64,000 nt of DNA from Micromonospora parva (GCF_000718515.1 NZ_JNZS01000007.1:124001-188000), one strand, 5' to 3'; shown: positions 9,262-18,309, numbered from the stretch's first letter. The notes: generated by a model from the sequence alone, not told the origin. Numbers and translations are program-made.

Positions 9262-10845
9262 CTACCGGGCGTCGACCGGATCGCTGTGCGAATCGTTGAA
9301 GAGCTTGTCGCCCTGGTAGCGGGCGACCACCGGCGCGTTCAGCTCACCGCGGACGGTCGTCGTCAACCGGGCGACGCCGTGGCGCACCGGGGCCGACCCG
9401 AGGCGCGTGTCACCAGCGAAGAAGTCGACCCGGCCGGCCGGTGCCGACGCGCTGGTGCTGACCGCGTCGACGGTCGCGGTGGCGGTGACCTTCGTCTGCC
9501 GCGACCCGCCCGCCGACGACGTGGTGACGTCGAGACCGGTGGTGGTGGCCCGGAAGGCCAGGGTACGCAGGTAGTGGTCCAGCAGCGGGCGCCAGACGTG
9601 CCAGGTGTGCACGCCCGGCACGTTGTACTCGTCCAACTCGACGCCGGCCGCCCGCAGCGCGGCGGCGTTGCGCTGGGAGTTCTCGGCGATGTTGCCCAGC
9701 CGGTCCTGGAGCCCGGTGCCGATCATGATGCCACCGGTCACCGCCTTCATGCTGTCGACCTGCGCCGGGGTGGCTGCCGGACCGCCCGCACTCCACGCCG
9801 CGTGGTAGCCGAACAGGTCGGTGTGGTTGTACATGATGGTGTACGCCCGGCTGCCACCGGCGGAGAAGCCGGCGAAGGCGCGGTCCTGCGCCCGGGTCGA
9901 GACGTGGTAGTTCTGCTCGACGAACGGGAAGATGTTGTCGCGCAGCTCGTTGACGTAGCCCTCGTTGCCACCGGGGAGGCCGTTGAAGTCGGTGGAGACG
10001 ATCACCATCGGCTGCGCCGCCCGGTCCTTGACCGCGTTCTCCAGGATCAGGTGGGCCACGCCCTGCATCGTCCAGGCGGTCGAGTGGTCACCGCTGCCGT
10101 GGCTCAGGTAGAGCGTCGGGTACGGCGTGGCCCGGTTCGGGTCGTAGCCGTGCGGCAGGTAGACGACGATGTCGTGCACTCCCGCCGGGTTGGTCGACAG
10201 TGGTGAGGGGTACCGCCGGGACTCCAGCCGGCCGACCTTGGCCACCGGCGCCTGGTAACCGGTGTCGTACGTGGGGAACTTCCGGCTGGCCGGGACGTAG
10301 ATCGTGCTGCGTACCGCGCCGGGCGCTCCCGGGTACTGCGGCTGGATCTGCCAGCGGTTGGCGGGGTCGTCGTGCAGGGCACAGCCGGTGGCGAGCTCGT
10401 TGGCGCAGTCGTGGGTGAACGCGTAGCGGAAGGTGCCCGCCGGCAGTGGCGTGGTGAAGGTCCACACCCCGTCGGGACCCTTGCGCATGGCCTGGGTGTG
10501 CCACGGGGTGGCCGCGACGTCGCCCGGCTGCCACTCGGCGGGCGGGCGCGCGTCGCCGCAGTCCTGGCAGCCGATGTTCTCCGGTCGGGAGTAGAACCAG
10601 TCGCCGTAGATGTGGACCTGCTGGACATCGGCTGGCGCCTGGTACCGGAAGGTGACTGTGTAGCCGGTGGGGGCCTGGTCGGTGCGGGTGACGGTCGGGC
10701 CCAGCGGCGCGGGCGGCGCCGGCGGTGCGGCCGAGGCCGCCGGTGCGGCGACCGTGCCGGCCGTGACGGTGATGGCGGCGAGCAGCGCGAGCATCAGCCG
10801 GCGCGTCGGTGCCGGCGTCACGGGACGGGGAGGTGCAACGGGCAT
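9262..10845 (-). CDS. Secreted CE1-type esterase with C-terminal Ig-like domain
   Basis: 527 residues from the ATG at 10845, preceded by GGGAG at six bases. A signal peptide ends near AAPAASAA (about 40). Residues 50-190 form an N-terminal beta-sandwich like that next to CE1 esterases; four Cys are visible in it (IGCQDC, HDCAN, ATGCA). The alpha/beta-hydrolase domain has YLSHGSG, nucleophile Ser328 in GFSAGG, Asp391 in GLQDR and His413 in PGVHTWHVW. The last 90 residues look like a bacterial Ig-like repeat. It should hydrolyse feruloyl or acetyl esters on plant polysaccharide outside the cell. A LacI-like operator lies about 100 bases upstream. Related to the esterases at 1303-3486 and 24696-26579. 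Confidence 0.85.
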   Translation of the reverse strand: MPVAPPRPVTPAPTRRLMLALLAAITVTAGTVAAPAASAAPPAPPAPLGPTVTRTDQAPTGYTVTFRYQAPADVQQVHIYGDWFYSRPENIGCQDCGDARPPAEWQPGDVAATPWHTQAMRKGPDGVWTFTTPLPAGTFRYAFTHDCANELATGCALHDDPANRWQIQPQYPGAPGAVRSTIYVPASRKFPTYDTGYQAPVAKVGRLESRRYPSPLSTNPAGVHDIVVYLPHGYDPNRATPYPTLYLSHGSGDHSTAWTMQGVAHLILENAVKDRAAQPMVIVSTDFNGLPGGNEGYVNELRDNIFPFVEQNYHVSTRAQDRAFAGFSAGGSRAYTIMYNHTDLFGYHAAWSAGGPAATPAQVDSMKAVTGGIMIGTGLQDRLGNIAENSQRNAAALRAAGVELDEYNVPGVHTWHVWRPLLDHYLRTLAFRATTTGLDVTTSSAGGSRQTKVTATATVDAVSTSASAPAGRVDFFAGDTRLGSAPVRHGVARLTTTVRGELNAPVVARYQGDKLFNDSHSDPVDAR

Positions 10846-10942
10846 GTCCTGCTCCCTCTTCGGCGTGTGGTCAGACCGCAACCGAGCGGCCGACCGACCA
10901 TTCGATGGTGAGGCGAAGGGATACCAGTAACGAGCGATGCAG

Positions 10943-10962
10943 CGATGCGAGCGCTAACATCG
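10943..10962. promoter_or_regulatory. LacI-like operator upstream of the esterase
   Basis: TGCGAGCGCTAACA (10946-10959) fits the general LacI-family pattern TGnnAnCGnTnnCA and is enclosed by CGATG (10943-10947) and CATCG (10958-10962). It lies about 100 bases before the esterase ATG. The remainder of the 330-base gap 10846-11176 holds this site, the inverted repeat at 11081-11129 and no visible gene. Confidence 0.5.
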
Positions 10963-11080
10963 TTCCCTGTCGAAAACAAAACCATGAATTGCATTGATGG
11001 TCAAGAAGGGTCCGTGAACCCGGACCAAAGAAATTGCGCCACCAACAATTTGGGCACGCTTCGGCGGCGCCAGAACGACC

Positions 11081-11129
11081 GGCGCGCGAATTCCCTGTCT
11101 GGTCGATTTCGGCAAGGAATTCGCGCGCC
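11081..11129. terminator. Long inverted repeat after the pentonate operon
   Basis: Perfect 14-base arms GGCGCGCGAATTCC (11081-11094) and GGAATTCGCGCGCC (11116-11129) around a 21-base loop. It lies 48 bases beyond the stop of the last operon gene, so it is best read as that operon's terminator. Confidence 0.6.
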
Positions 11130-11176
11130 AGCCACAGGTGGCGCGAAAACGCACCCGCAACGACCGGCGGAGGCGG

Positions 11177-12694
11177 TTACCCGGCCGCTGGCACCAACCT
11201 CCCATCGATTCGCCGGGAAATGGCGGTGTACTCGTCGCGCAACTCCTCGGGCAGGACCCAGGCCGGGGCGTCCTGCCACGCCAGCGGGCGCAGGAACCGT
11301 CGGATCGACGTGGCGCCGACCGACGTGTGCACGGCGTTCGTCGACGGCCAGGGCCCACCGTGGTGCTGGGCCCACGACACCCGGACACCGGTGGGGTAGC
11401 CGTCGAAGACGACGCGACCGGCGCGGGCGGCGAACACGTCGGCCAGGCGGCGTACCACGTCGGGGTCGTCGCCCGGTCCACTGTGCAGCGAGCCGGTCAG
11501 CGACGGCGGAACGGCGTTCAGCGCGGCGTCGAGGTCGGCGTCGTCCTCGTAGCGGACCACGACCAGAAGCGGTCCGAAGCACTCGTCGGCGATCTCGGCG
11601 GTCAGGCCGGGGAGGCCGACCTCCAGGAGGGTCGGCGCCACGGTGAAGCCCGCGCCCCGGTCGACCTGCGGCCGCGCCGCCACCCGCGCGCCGGCCCGCT
11701 CGAACTCCGTGGCCCGACTCTCATACGCGTCCCGGATGCGCTCGTTGAGCAGGACCGCGCCGCCCGACGAGTCGACCCTCGACCGCAGCGCGTCGACCAG
11801 ACGGTCACCACCCGGATCCGACGGGACGAACGCCAGGCCGGGCTTGGTGCACAGCTGACCGCCCGAGTTCGTGAAGGACCCGAACAGCCCCTCGGCGATC
11901 TGGTCCGCCCGGGCGCCGGCCGCGTCGGGCAGCACCACGATCGGGTTCACGCTGCTCAGTTCGGCGTACAGCGGGATGGGGTCGGGTCGTTCGTCGATGG
12001 CCGCCTGGATGGCGCGGGCGGCGTTGACCGAGCCGGTCAGGGCTGCCGCGCGGATCGCCGGGTGGCGCACCAGCGAGCGGCCGGCCTGCTCCCCGTACAC
12101 GATCGAGATGACGCCCTCGGGCCCGCCGAGGTCGCGGACGGCCAACTCGATCGCGGCGGCGGAGGCCTGCGAGGTCAGCGGGTGCGACGGGTGGGCCTTC
12201 AGGATCGTCGGGCACCCGGCGGCCAGCGCGGCGGCAGTGTCACCGCCGGCAACCGAGAAGGCGAACGGGAAGTTGCTGGCCCCGAAAACGGCGACCGGCC
12301 CGAGCGGCACGAGCATCCGCCGCAGGTCCGGGCCGCGCCCGAGTGGTGTGTCGGCGGCGTGATCGATGGCCGCCTCGACGTACGCTCCGTCGCGCAGCAC
12401 CTCGCCGAACATCCGGAACTGGACCGCCGCCCGGGTGAGTTCCCCGTCGAGTCGCGCGTGGCTCAGCCCGGTCTCCACCTCGGCGGCGGCGACCAGGTCC
12501 GCCCGCCGGGACTCCAGCGACGCGGCGATCGCGTCCAGCAGCTCCGCGCGGCCGACCCGCCCGCGGGCGGCCAACCACTGCGCCGCCCCCGACGCCTGAC
12601 CGGCGATCACCTCCAGCCGAGACTCGTCGGTCTCGCTGAGATCCGTCGCGCGACGCTGACCGTCGCGCGGATCGACAGTGCTGACCACGTTCAC
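11177..12694 (-). CDS. Alpha-ketoglutaric semialdehyde (2,5-dioxovalerate) dehydrogenase
   Basis: 505 residues, aldehyde dehydrogenase superfamily, of the NADP-preferring semialdehyde subgroup. Visible parts: FGASNFPFAFSVAGGDTAAALAAGCPTILKAH... for cofactor binding (Asn141), the general-base region ELSSVNP (Glu245) and catalytic Cys282 in GGQLCTKPG. The GTG start at 12694 follows GAGGA and overlaps the upstream stop by 4 bases (GTGA), so translation is coupled. It would oxidise 2-oxoglutarate semialdehyde to 2-oxoglutarate, the last step of non-phosphorylative pentose breakdown. The two dehydratases directly upstream supply the preceding reactions, which makes this assignment much firmer than the family alone. 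Confidence 0.88.
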   Translation of the reverse strand: MNVVSTVDPRDGQRRATDLSETDESRLEVIAGQASGAAQWLAARGRVGRAELLDAIAASLESRRADLVAAAEVETGLSHARLDGELTRAAVQFRMFGEVLRDGAYVEAAIDHAADTPLGRGPDLRRMLVPLGPVAVFGASNFPFAFSVAGGDTAAALAAGCPTILKAHPSHPLTSQASAAAIELAVRDLGGPEGVISIVYGEQAGRSLVRHPAIRAAALTGSVNAARAIQAAIDERPDPIPLYAELSSVNPIVVLPDAAGARADQIAEGLFGSFTNSGGQLCTKPGLAFVPSDPGGDRLVDALRSRVDSSGGAVLLNERIRDAYESRATEFERAGARVAARPQVDRGAGFTVAPTLLEVGLPGLTAEIADECFGPLLVVVRYEDDADLDAALNAVPPSLTGSLHSGPGDDPDVVRRLADVFAARAGRVVFDGYPTGVRVSWAQHHGGPWPSTNAVHTSVGATSIRRFLRPLAWQDAPAWVLPEELRDEYTAISRRIDGRLVPAAG

Positions 12695-13899
12695 AGCAGT
12701 CCTCTCCTCACCAGATTGCCCATCAGATCGCGGACTCCGAAGTGCCAGGGCTCGCACTCCTCCGCGTGCCGCACCCGGTTGACCAGGGTGCCGAGCGCCG
12801 GGCAGCTGATCCGTACCACGTCGTCGACCTTGTGGGTGAAGCCCTCGCCGGGGCGGTCCCGGTCCTGGATGGGCGCGAACATGGTGCCGAGCATCAGGGC
12901 GGCGCCGTCGGGATAGTGGTGGTGCGGCCCGATCAGCTGCCGGACCAGCTCCTGCGGATCACGCGACATCCGGGTCATCTCCGAGACCGCCTCCAGGTGG
13001 AAGCCGTCCACACCGCGAACCTCCAGGCGCACTTCGAGTTCGCGGACCCGATCCATACCGAATCGGTCGTCGAAGAGCCGGATCAGCGGCCCGAGGGCGC
13101 AGGAGGCGTTGTTGTCCTTCGCCAGCGGGAGCAGGAGCGCCGAGCGGCCCTCGATGTCGCGCAGGTTCACGTCGTTGCCGAGGGTGGCGCCGACGACCCG
13201 GCCGCTGGACGCGACGATGAGCGTGACCTCGGGCTCCGGGTTGTTCCAGGTCGACGCGGCGAGCACGCCGACCGGGACGGCGGTGCCGACGGCGGAGAGG
13301 ATCTGTCCCTTGGTGAAGATCTCGGCGTCCGGGCCGATCCCCACCTCCAGGTACTGGCTCCACATGCCCTCGGCCACCAGCAGGCTCTTGAGCCGGTCCG
13401 CCTCCGGTGAGCCGGCCGCCAGGTTGTGCAGGTCGACGCCGACGTCGTCGAGCATGCGCTGACGGATGTCCGCCGCCAGCGCGAGGTCTCCCCGCGCCCG
13501 TTCCTCGATCACCCGTTCGATCATGGAGATGGGGAAGGTCACGCCGGCGGCCTTGAGCGCCTGGAGGTCGACCGGGGCGAGCAGCCAGGGGTGGTCGCGG
13601 TCCCGGGTCGCGGGCGCCGTGTTGGCCAGCATCTCCCCGAAGTCACCCACCCTCGGCCCGTCGATCCCGGCGATCGTCGCGGCCGGGTCGGGCAGCTCGC
13701 AGATGTCGCGGACGGTCGGGAACCGGTGGCTGAGGTCGATGACCTCGCCGTCGCGGACGGTCACCGGTGAGGGGCCGTCGCCGGTCGGATCCCAGATCCG
13801 GCCGATGAGGACGCTGTCGGGGTCGTCCGGCAACGCCTCGGCGGCGGTGCCGACCCAGTCCGCACCCGCGGCCTGCCCTCGCGGCCGTGGCACCGTCAT
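12691..13899 (-). CDS. FAH-superfamily 2-keto-3-deoxy-pentonate dehydratase (KdaD type)
   Basis: 402 residues. Resembles the fumarylacetoacetate-hydrolase-fold dehydratase that turns 2-keto-3-deoxy-arabinonate/xylonate into 2-oxoglutarate semialdehyde. Evidence: the C-terminal FAH-like core with metal-ligand-type segments (VGIGPDAEIFTKGQ, NNPEPEVTLIVASSGRVVGATLGNDVNLRDIEGRSALLLP in part), the long N-terminal extension seen in this subgroup, and the position between a sugar-acid dehydratase and a semialdehyde dehydrogenase. The ATG at 13899 overlaps the preceding stop (ATGA). The alternative, a FAH-fold hydrolase of another pathway, is unlikely in this operon. Confidence 0.82.
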   Translation of the reverse strand: MTVPRPRGQAAGADWVGTAAEALPDDPDSVLIGRIWDPTGDGPSPVTVRDGEVIDLSHRFPTVRDICELPDPAATIAGIDGPRVGDFGEMLANTAPATRDRDHPWLLAPVDLQALKAAGVTFPISMIERVIEERARGDLALAADIRQRMLDDVGVDLHNLAAGSPEADRLKSLLVAEGMWSQYLEVGIGPDAEIFTKGQILSAVGTAVPVGVLAASTWNNPEPEVTLIVASSGRVVGATLGNDVNLRDIEGRSALLLPLAKDNNASCALGPLIRLFDDRFGMDRVRELEVRLEVRGVDGFHLEAVSEMTRMSRDPQELVRQLIGPHHHYPDGAALMLGTMFAPIQDRDRPGEGFTHKVDDVVRISCPALGTLVNRVRHAEECEPWHFGVRDLMGNLVRRGLL

Positions 13900-15077
13900 G
13901 AGTCGCTCTCCAGGTTGAAGAAGGACCGCTCGTCGCGGGGACGGATGTCGTAGACGGCGTCCTGGAACATCCGCAGCGGATGGGGTGTGAACGGGTGCTG
14001 CTCGATCGCGGCGAGATCCACCTCGATGCCCAGGCCGACCCCGTTCGGGATGAGGATGTCGCCGTCCTCGGTCAGCACCAGCCGCTCGTTGGTGATCTCC
14101 GGACGCCACGGCACGTCGGTCGCCATGATCTCCAGGTACCGGAAGTTGGGCAGCGTCGCCCCGAGTTGCAGCGTCGCGGCGGTGCTGAGGGGGCCGCTCG
14201 GGTTGTGCGGCGCGAACCCCACGTAGCTGGTCGCGGCGAGCGTGGAGATGAAGGCCAGCTCGGCGATCCCACCGGCGTGCGTCACGTCGGGCTGGACGAA
14301 GTCGACGGCCTGGCGGGCCAGCGCCGGGGCGAAACCCTGCCGGCCGTACCACCGCTCCCCCGCCGCGATCGGCACCGGCGACGCGCGACGGATGTCGACG
14401 AGCGCGTCAAGATTGTCCGGTGGGCACGGCTCCTCGAACCACACCGGGTCGAACTGGGCGATCTCGTTGGCGACCTTGATGGCGTGGCGGACGTCGAAGC
14501 GGCCGTGCCCCTCGACGAACAGTTCGACATCGCGGCCCACCGCCTGACGGACGGCGTCGATCTGGGCCAGCACCCGGTCCAACTGTGCGGTGGTGATGGT
14601 GAGGTCGTAGTTTTCGAACGGGTCCCACTTGAGGCCCCGGAAGCCGGACTCCACCGTCCGGCGCGCGGCGGCCGCGTAGTCCTCCGGTGTGACGGCGCCG
14701 GAGAACCAACCGTTCGCGTACGCGCGGACCCGGTCCCGGGTCGCGCCGCCGAGCAGCCGGGAGACCGGGACGCCCAGCTCACGCGCCGAGATGTCCCACA
14801 GGGCCATCTCCAGCGAGCTCAACGCGGTCATGATGACCGGGCCGCCGCGCCAGTACCAGTCCCGCGCGGTCTCGTAGAGGATCTTCGAGATGCTGGTGGG
14901 ATCCAGGCCCACCACCGCCTCGGCCAGCTCGGCGATCGCACCCTGGACGGCGCGTTCCTTGCCCTCCAGGGTGGCCTCACCGAGCCCGGTGATCCCCTCG
15001 TCGGTGCGCACGCGCACGATGACGAGGTTCGTGCGGTAGAAGTCGACGACCAGCGTGTCGACAGAGATGATCTTCAT
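13896..15077 (-). CDS. Enolase-superfamily sugar-acid dehydratase (mandelate racemase/GalD-like)
   Basis: 393 residues, mandelate racemase/muconate lactonizing family. N-terminal capping domain (residues 1-115), then a barrel with GLKWDPF near 150, Glu189 and His191 in FVEGHGR, EEP at 215-217, Glu241 in AAGERW, and His291 in FAPHNPSGPLSTAA. This pattern (E-x-H plus a later H-N-P-x-G-P) is that of galactonate/arabinonate-type acid-sugar dehydratases. It would dehydrate a pentonate, for example L- or D-arabinonate or D-xylonate, to the 2-keto-3-deoxy acid used by the next gene. Starts 8 bases after the permease stop and overlaps the next gene by 4. Which sugar acid is used cannot be read from sequence. 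Confidence 0.87.
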   Translation of the reverse strand: MKIISVDTLVVDFYRTNLVIVRVRTDEGITGLGEATLEGKERAVQGAIAELAEAVVGLDPTSISKILYETARDWYWRGGPVIMTALSSLEMALWDISARELGVPVSRLLGGATRDRVRAYANGWFSGAVTPEDYAAAARRTVESGFRGLKWDPFENYDLTITTAQLDRVLAQIDAVRQAVGRDVELFVEGHGRFDVRHAIKVANEIAQFDPVWFEEPCPPDNLDALVDIRRASPVPIAAGERWYGRQGFAPALARQAVDFVQPDVTHAGGIAELAFISTLAATSYVGFAPHNPSGPLSTAATLQLGATLPNFRYLEIMATDVPWRPEITNERLVLTEDGDILIPNGVGLGIEVDLAAIEQHPFTPHPLRMFQDAVYDIRPRDERSFFNLESDS

Positions 15078-15085
15078 CTTTCGGC

Positions 15086-15916
15086 TCAACCCTTCACCGC
15101 ACCGGCGGTCATGCCGGACACCACGTACTTCTGGACCAACAGGTAGAAGGCGACGGCGGGCAGTGTGAACAGGAAGGCGACAGCCATCACCGTCTGGATC
15201 GGTGTTCCCAGCTCGCCGATGAAGTTCGCGATGCCGACGGAGGCGGGTTGCAGGTCGGGGTTGAAGATGAAGGTCACCGCGAACACGTACTCGTTCCAGG
15301 CGTGGAAGAAGGCGATGACCGCGGTGGCCGCGATCGACGGGGCGATGAGCGGCACGTTGATGCGGGTGAGGGTGGTGAACGGCCGGGCGCCGTCGGCGCG
15401 GGCGGCTTCCTCCAACTCCTTCGGGATGCCGTCGATGGCGCCCTTGAGGATCAAGGCGACGATCGGCAGCACGAAGGCGGAGTTGACGAGGACGAGGCCG
15501 GTCAGCGAGTCGAGCAGTTCGAAGCGGCGGAACAGCGCGAACAGCGGGACGACCATGAGCGCCTCGGGAAGCATCTGCGTGAACAGCAGCACGACGGTCA
15601 GCACGGCCTTGCCCCAGAACGAGAACCGGGACAGCGCGTAGCCGAGCGGGATGCCCAGACCGACGGAGACGACCATGGTGCCGACGGCGATGATCAGGCT
15701 GTTGAGCAGCCAACCCGCGGCCTTGCCCTCGGCCAGCGCGTCCACGAAGACCCCGAACTGGCCGAGGTCCGGCGTGAGCCGGGGCTGGTCGGCGAAGAGG
15801 TCGCTGTTGCTGGACAGCGCCGTGACGAACATCCAGTACAGCGGGAACACCGCGACACCCAGCACGACGAGCACGGCGACGATCCGTGCGGTGACACCGA
15901 AACGGAAGCGCCTCAT
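15086..15916 (-). CDS. Carbohydrate ABC transporter permease (MalG type)
   Basis: 276 residues with six predicted membrane segments. The family EAA loop is ELEEAARADGARPFTTLTRINVPLIAP, the segment that contacts the ATPase. N-terminus MRRFRFGVTARIVAVLVVLG enters the first helix directly. Its ATG overlaps the upstream permease stop (ATGA), showing a tightly coupled pair. No ATPase gene occurs in the operon, so a shared MsiK-like ATPase encoded elsewhere is the probable energiser, as is common in actinomycetes. Substrate is likely a pentose, a pentose oligosaccharide or a sugar acid, judging from the catabolic genes behind it. Confidence 0.92.
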   Translation of the reverse strand: MRRFRFGVTARIVAVLVVLGVAVFPLYWMFVTALSSNSDLFADQPRLTPDLGQFGVFVDALAEGKAAGWLLNSLIIAVGTMVVSVGLGIPLGYALSRFSFWGKAVLTVVLLFTQMLPEALMVVPLFALFRRFELLDSLTGLVLVNSAFVLPIVALILKGAIDGIPKELEEAARADGARPFTTLTRINVPLIAPSIAATAVIAFFHAWNEYVFAVTFIFNPDLQPASVGIANFIGELGTPIQTVMAVAFLFTLPAVAFYLLVQKYVVSGMTAGAVKG

Positions 15917-16866
15917 CGGACGTCCCCCTTCTCCACGGCACGGGCGACCAGGCGGCTGCCGATGATGACGATGAGCGAGATGACGACGCCGACCATGCCG
16001 ATGGCCGCCGCCGATCCGAGTTCCTTGGAGTCGAACGCCTGCGAGTAGAGGTCGATGACGAGCGTCTCGGTGGCCCCGACCGGCCCGCCCTTGGTCATCA
16101 GCCAGATCAGCTCGAACCGCCGCAGCGACCAGATCGTCATCAGCAGGGCCAGCAGACCGACTGTCGGCTTGATGACCTGCCAGGTGACGGCGCGGAAGGT
16201 GGCCCACCGTCCCGCGCCGTCGACGGTCGCGGCCTCGTTGAGGTCCTGCGGAACGGACTGCAGCGCGGAGAGCAGCACCACGGAGGTGAACGGGAACAGC
16301 TGCCAGATGGTCGTGGCGAGCACCGCCGGGAGCGCGTAGCGCGGGCTGTCCAGGATGGCGCCGCCGGGCACCCCGAGCCCCACGGCGTCGAGGAAGCGGT
16401 TCACGATGCCGTACTGCGCGTTGAGCATCCAGGTGGCGATGAGCGCGACCGCGATACCGGGGGCGGCCCAGGGCACCGTCACCAGCGCCCGCGCCACGCC
16501 ACGACCCCGGAACTTCTTGTTGAGCAGCAGCGCGACGACCAGCCCGGCGCCGATCGCGACGACGACGCAGGTGATCACGTAGACGATGGTGATCAGCAGG
16601 GTGCGGTGGAACTCGGGGTCGCCGAAGATCCGGTTGTAGTTGTCGAGCCCGACCCACTCGCTGCGGGTGGGGTTGAGCAGCCTCGTCCTGGTGAAGCTGA
16701 GGTACACCTCCTGGAGCAGGGGTACCGCCTGGAAGACGAGGATGAACAGCGCGGCGGGGGCCAGGAAGAGGTACGGCGTCCACTTGCTACCCAGGGGGCT
16801 GGGCCGACGCCGGGCCCGGCCTGGGGATGTTGTCTTCGGTGCTCCGGTCTGCTCGACCACAGTCAT
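15913..16866 (-). CDS. Carbohydrate ABC transporter permease (MalF type)
   Basis: 317 residues from the ATG at 16866, with AAGGA nine bases upstream; a start at 16905 would lie inside the intercistronic hairpin region and is less likely. Six membrane helices follow a 35-residue basic cytoplasmic N-terminus. The EAA motif reads DLNEAATVDGAGRWATFRAVTWQVIKP, and the family segment LYLSFT...GLDNYNRIFGDPEF is present. It pairs with the downstream permease and the upstream binding protein to form one importer. A strong hairpin separates it from the binding-protein gene. Confidence 0.92.
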   Translation of the reverse strand: MTVVEQTGAPKTTSPGRARRRPSPLGSKWTPYLFLAPAALFILVFQAVPLLQEVYLSFTRTRLLNPTRSEWVGLDNYNRIFGDPEFHRTLLITIVYVITCVVVAIGAGLVVALLLNKKFRGRGVARALVTVPWAAPGIAVALIATWMLNAQYGIVNRFLDAVGLGVPGGAILDSPRYALPAVLATTIWQLFPFTSVVLLSALQSVPQDLNEAATVDGAGRWATFRAVTWQVIKPTVGLLALLMTIWSLRRFELIWLMTKGGPVGATETLVIDLYSQAFDSKELGSAAAIGMVGVVISLIVIIGSRLVARAVEKGDVR

Positions 16867-16889
16867 CGGGTTCGATCCTTCTGGGGAAG

Positions 16890-16927
16890 GACGCTGCCGG
16901 CGCACGGATCGTCGCGCCGGCAGCGTC
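16890..16927. terminator. Intercistronic hairpin between binding-protein and permease genes
   Basis: Perfect 14-base arms GACGCTGCCGGCGC (16890-16903) and GCGCCGGCAGCGTC (16914-16927), 10-base loop, no T-run. Placed 15 bases past the binding-protein stop inside the operon. Such hairpins protect the upstream mRNA or partly terminate, so that binding protein outnumbers permease. Confidence 0.65.
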
Positions 16928-16941
16928 GCCGTGTCGAGCGG

Positions 16942-18189
16942 TCAGCGGACCAGTTCGGTCGCCTGCTGCTGGGCGCGGTCCAGTGCCGACTTCAGGTCGG
17001 TCTTGCCCTGCAGGGCAGCGACGACGTTCTGCACGACCACCTTGCGGATGTCCGGCGTCTTGGCCTCGAAGCCCAACACGATCTGCGGCAGGCTGGTCTC
17101 GGTGAGCCCGTCGAAGACGGTGAGGAACGGGGTCTCCTTGAGCGTCTCCGCGCTGCGCTGCGTGGTGGTGGCGACGCTGCTCGCGCCGAGGATCTCCTGC
17201 AGCTTGACCTGGTTCTGCGGCTCCAGCGCCCACTTGATGAAGGTGCCCGCCTCCTCCTGGTGCTCGCTCGCCTCGTTGATGACGACCGGGGCGAGGATCG
17301 CGCCCTGCTTGCGGACCGGGAACGGGATGGGGGCGACGCTGAAGTTCAGCTTGGCGTTCTGGCCGCGGGTGGCGGTCACGTAGCCGCCGTTGTTGAGCTC
17401 CATCCCGACCTTGCCCTCGGCGAACATTCGCCGGAACGTCGCCGCGTCGGCTCCGCGCGGGATCACGTTCGCGTCGTAGAGGTCCTTGAACGCCTGCAGG
17501 CCCTTGAGGTTCTCGGGCGAGTTGATGGTCAGGTTCTTCCCGTCGGACCAGGCGCCGCCGAAGCCGTAGACGTAGTTGAAGATGTCCTGCCAGACACCGG
17601 CCTCCTCGGCTTCGGTCTGGCGGAACGCCAGACCGAAGACGTCGCCCTTGGTCAGCGACTTCGCCGTCGAGGTGAACTGCTCGAAGGTGGTCGGCGGCGT
17701 CGGGATCAGGTCCGCGTTGTAGAACATCGCGTAGTTCGACGCTTCGAAGATGACGCCGTGCCGGACACCGTCGTGGACCATGAACTGGTCCGGCTGCTTG
17801 AGCAGGTCGTACTTGCTGGCGTCGATCACCTTGTCCAGCGGCGCGACGAGGCCGGCGTCCGAGGCCGCCTCGAACTCGGGCATGTCGAAGCGGACCAGGT
17901 CGGGGCCCTTGCCGCTGCCCATCTGGGTGAGCACGGTCTGGCCGAAGGTCGGGTACGGCACCGCGGCGGCGGAGACCTGGACCTTGGTCTGGCTCTGGTT
18001 GAACTCTTCGAGCCACTTCGTCAACAGGGGCCCACGGCCGGGGTCGCCGAAGGTCGAGGCGGCGAAGGTCAGTTTGGTGACGCCGTCACCGGAGTCGCCG
18101 TCCGAGCCGCAACCGGTCAAGAGAGCGGCAACCAAGCCCAGGGCACATGTCGCCCTGACGATGCCGAAGCGAGAGCGCTGATTACCCAT
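16942..18189 (-). CDS. ABC sugar-transporter substrate-binding lipoprotein
   Basis: 415 residues from the ATG at 18189 (GGAG site, 6-base gap). The lipoprotein signal ends in L-L-T-G-C. The mature protein is a family 1 extracellular solute-binding protein: KLTFAASTFGDPGRGPLLTKWLEEFNQSQ at the start, GPDLVRFDMPEF, and a C-terminal RAQQQATELVR. First gene of the operon, facing the divergent IclR gene across 160 bases with a palindrome. It would capture the pentose compound degraded by the operon. Different in sequence from the binding protein at the left edge, so the window has two separate sugar importers. Confidence 0.92.
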   Translation of the reverse strand: MGNQRSRFGIVRATCALGLVAALLTGCGSDGDSGDGVTKLTFAASTFGDPGRGPLLTKWLEEFNQSQTKVQVSAAAVPYPTFGQTVLTQMGSGKGPDLVRFDMPEFEAASDAGLVAPLDKVIDASKYDLLKQPDQFMVHDGVRHGVIFEASNYAMFYNADLIPTPPTTFEQFTSTAKSLTKGDVFGLAFRQTEAEEAGVWQDIFNYVYGFGGAWSDGKNLTINSPENLKGLQAFKDLYDANVIPRGADAATFRRMFAEGKVGMELNNGGYVTATRGQNAKLNFSVAPIPFPVRKQGAILAPVVINEASEHQEEAGTFIKWALEPQNQVKLQEILGASSVATTTQRSAETLKETPFLTVFDGLTETSLPQIVLGFEAKTPDIRKVVVQNVVAALQGKTDLKSALDRAQQQATELVR

Positions 18190-18292
18190 CGTTACTCCAC
18201 TGTTACGAGTTGGCGTCAAGGGGGTGAAATTGCAACGATCGTAGCGCCATGTGCAACGGTGTCAAGTGGCGATTGCGCATCGCGTCATCTAT

Positions 18293-18309
18293 ATTGCACA
18301 ATATGCAAT
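18293..18309. promoter_or_regulatory. Candidate IclR operator
   Basis: ATTGCA (18293-18298) and TGCAAT (18304-18309) form a perfect inverted repeat with a 5-base spacer, between the divergent operon and IclR gene. Additional TTGCAAC and GTGCAAC halves lie near 18230 and 18251. IclR proteins typically bind such short palindromes; here it would control both directions. Confidence 0.55.

Noticed and set aside
12691..14352. A longer 553-codon version of the FAH-fold gene starting at 14352
   Set aside because: The first 151 codons overlap the dehydratase gene in another frame and are Arg/Pro-rich; the ATG at 13899 overlaps the upstream stop in the normal coupled way.
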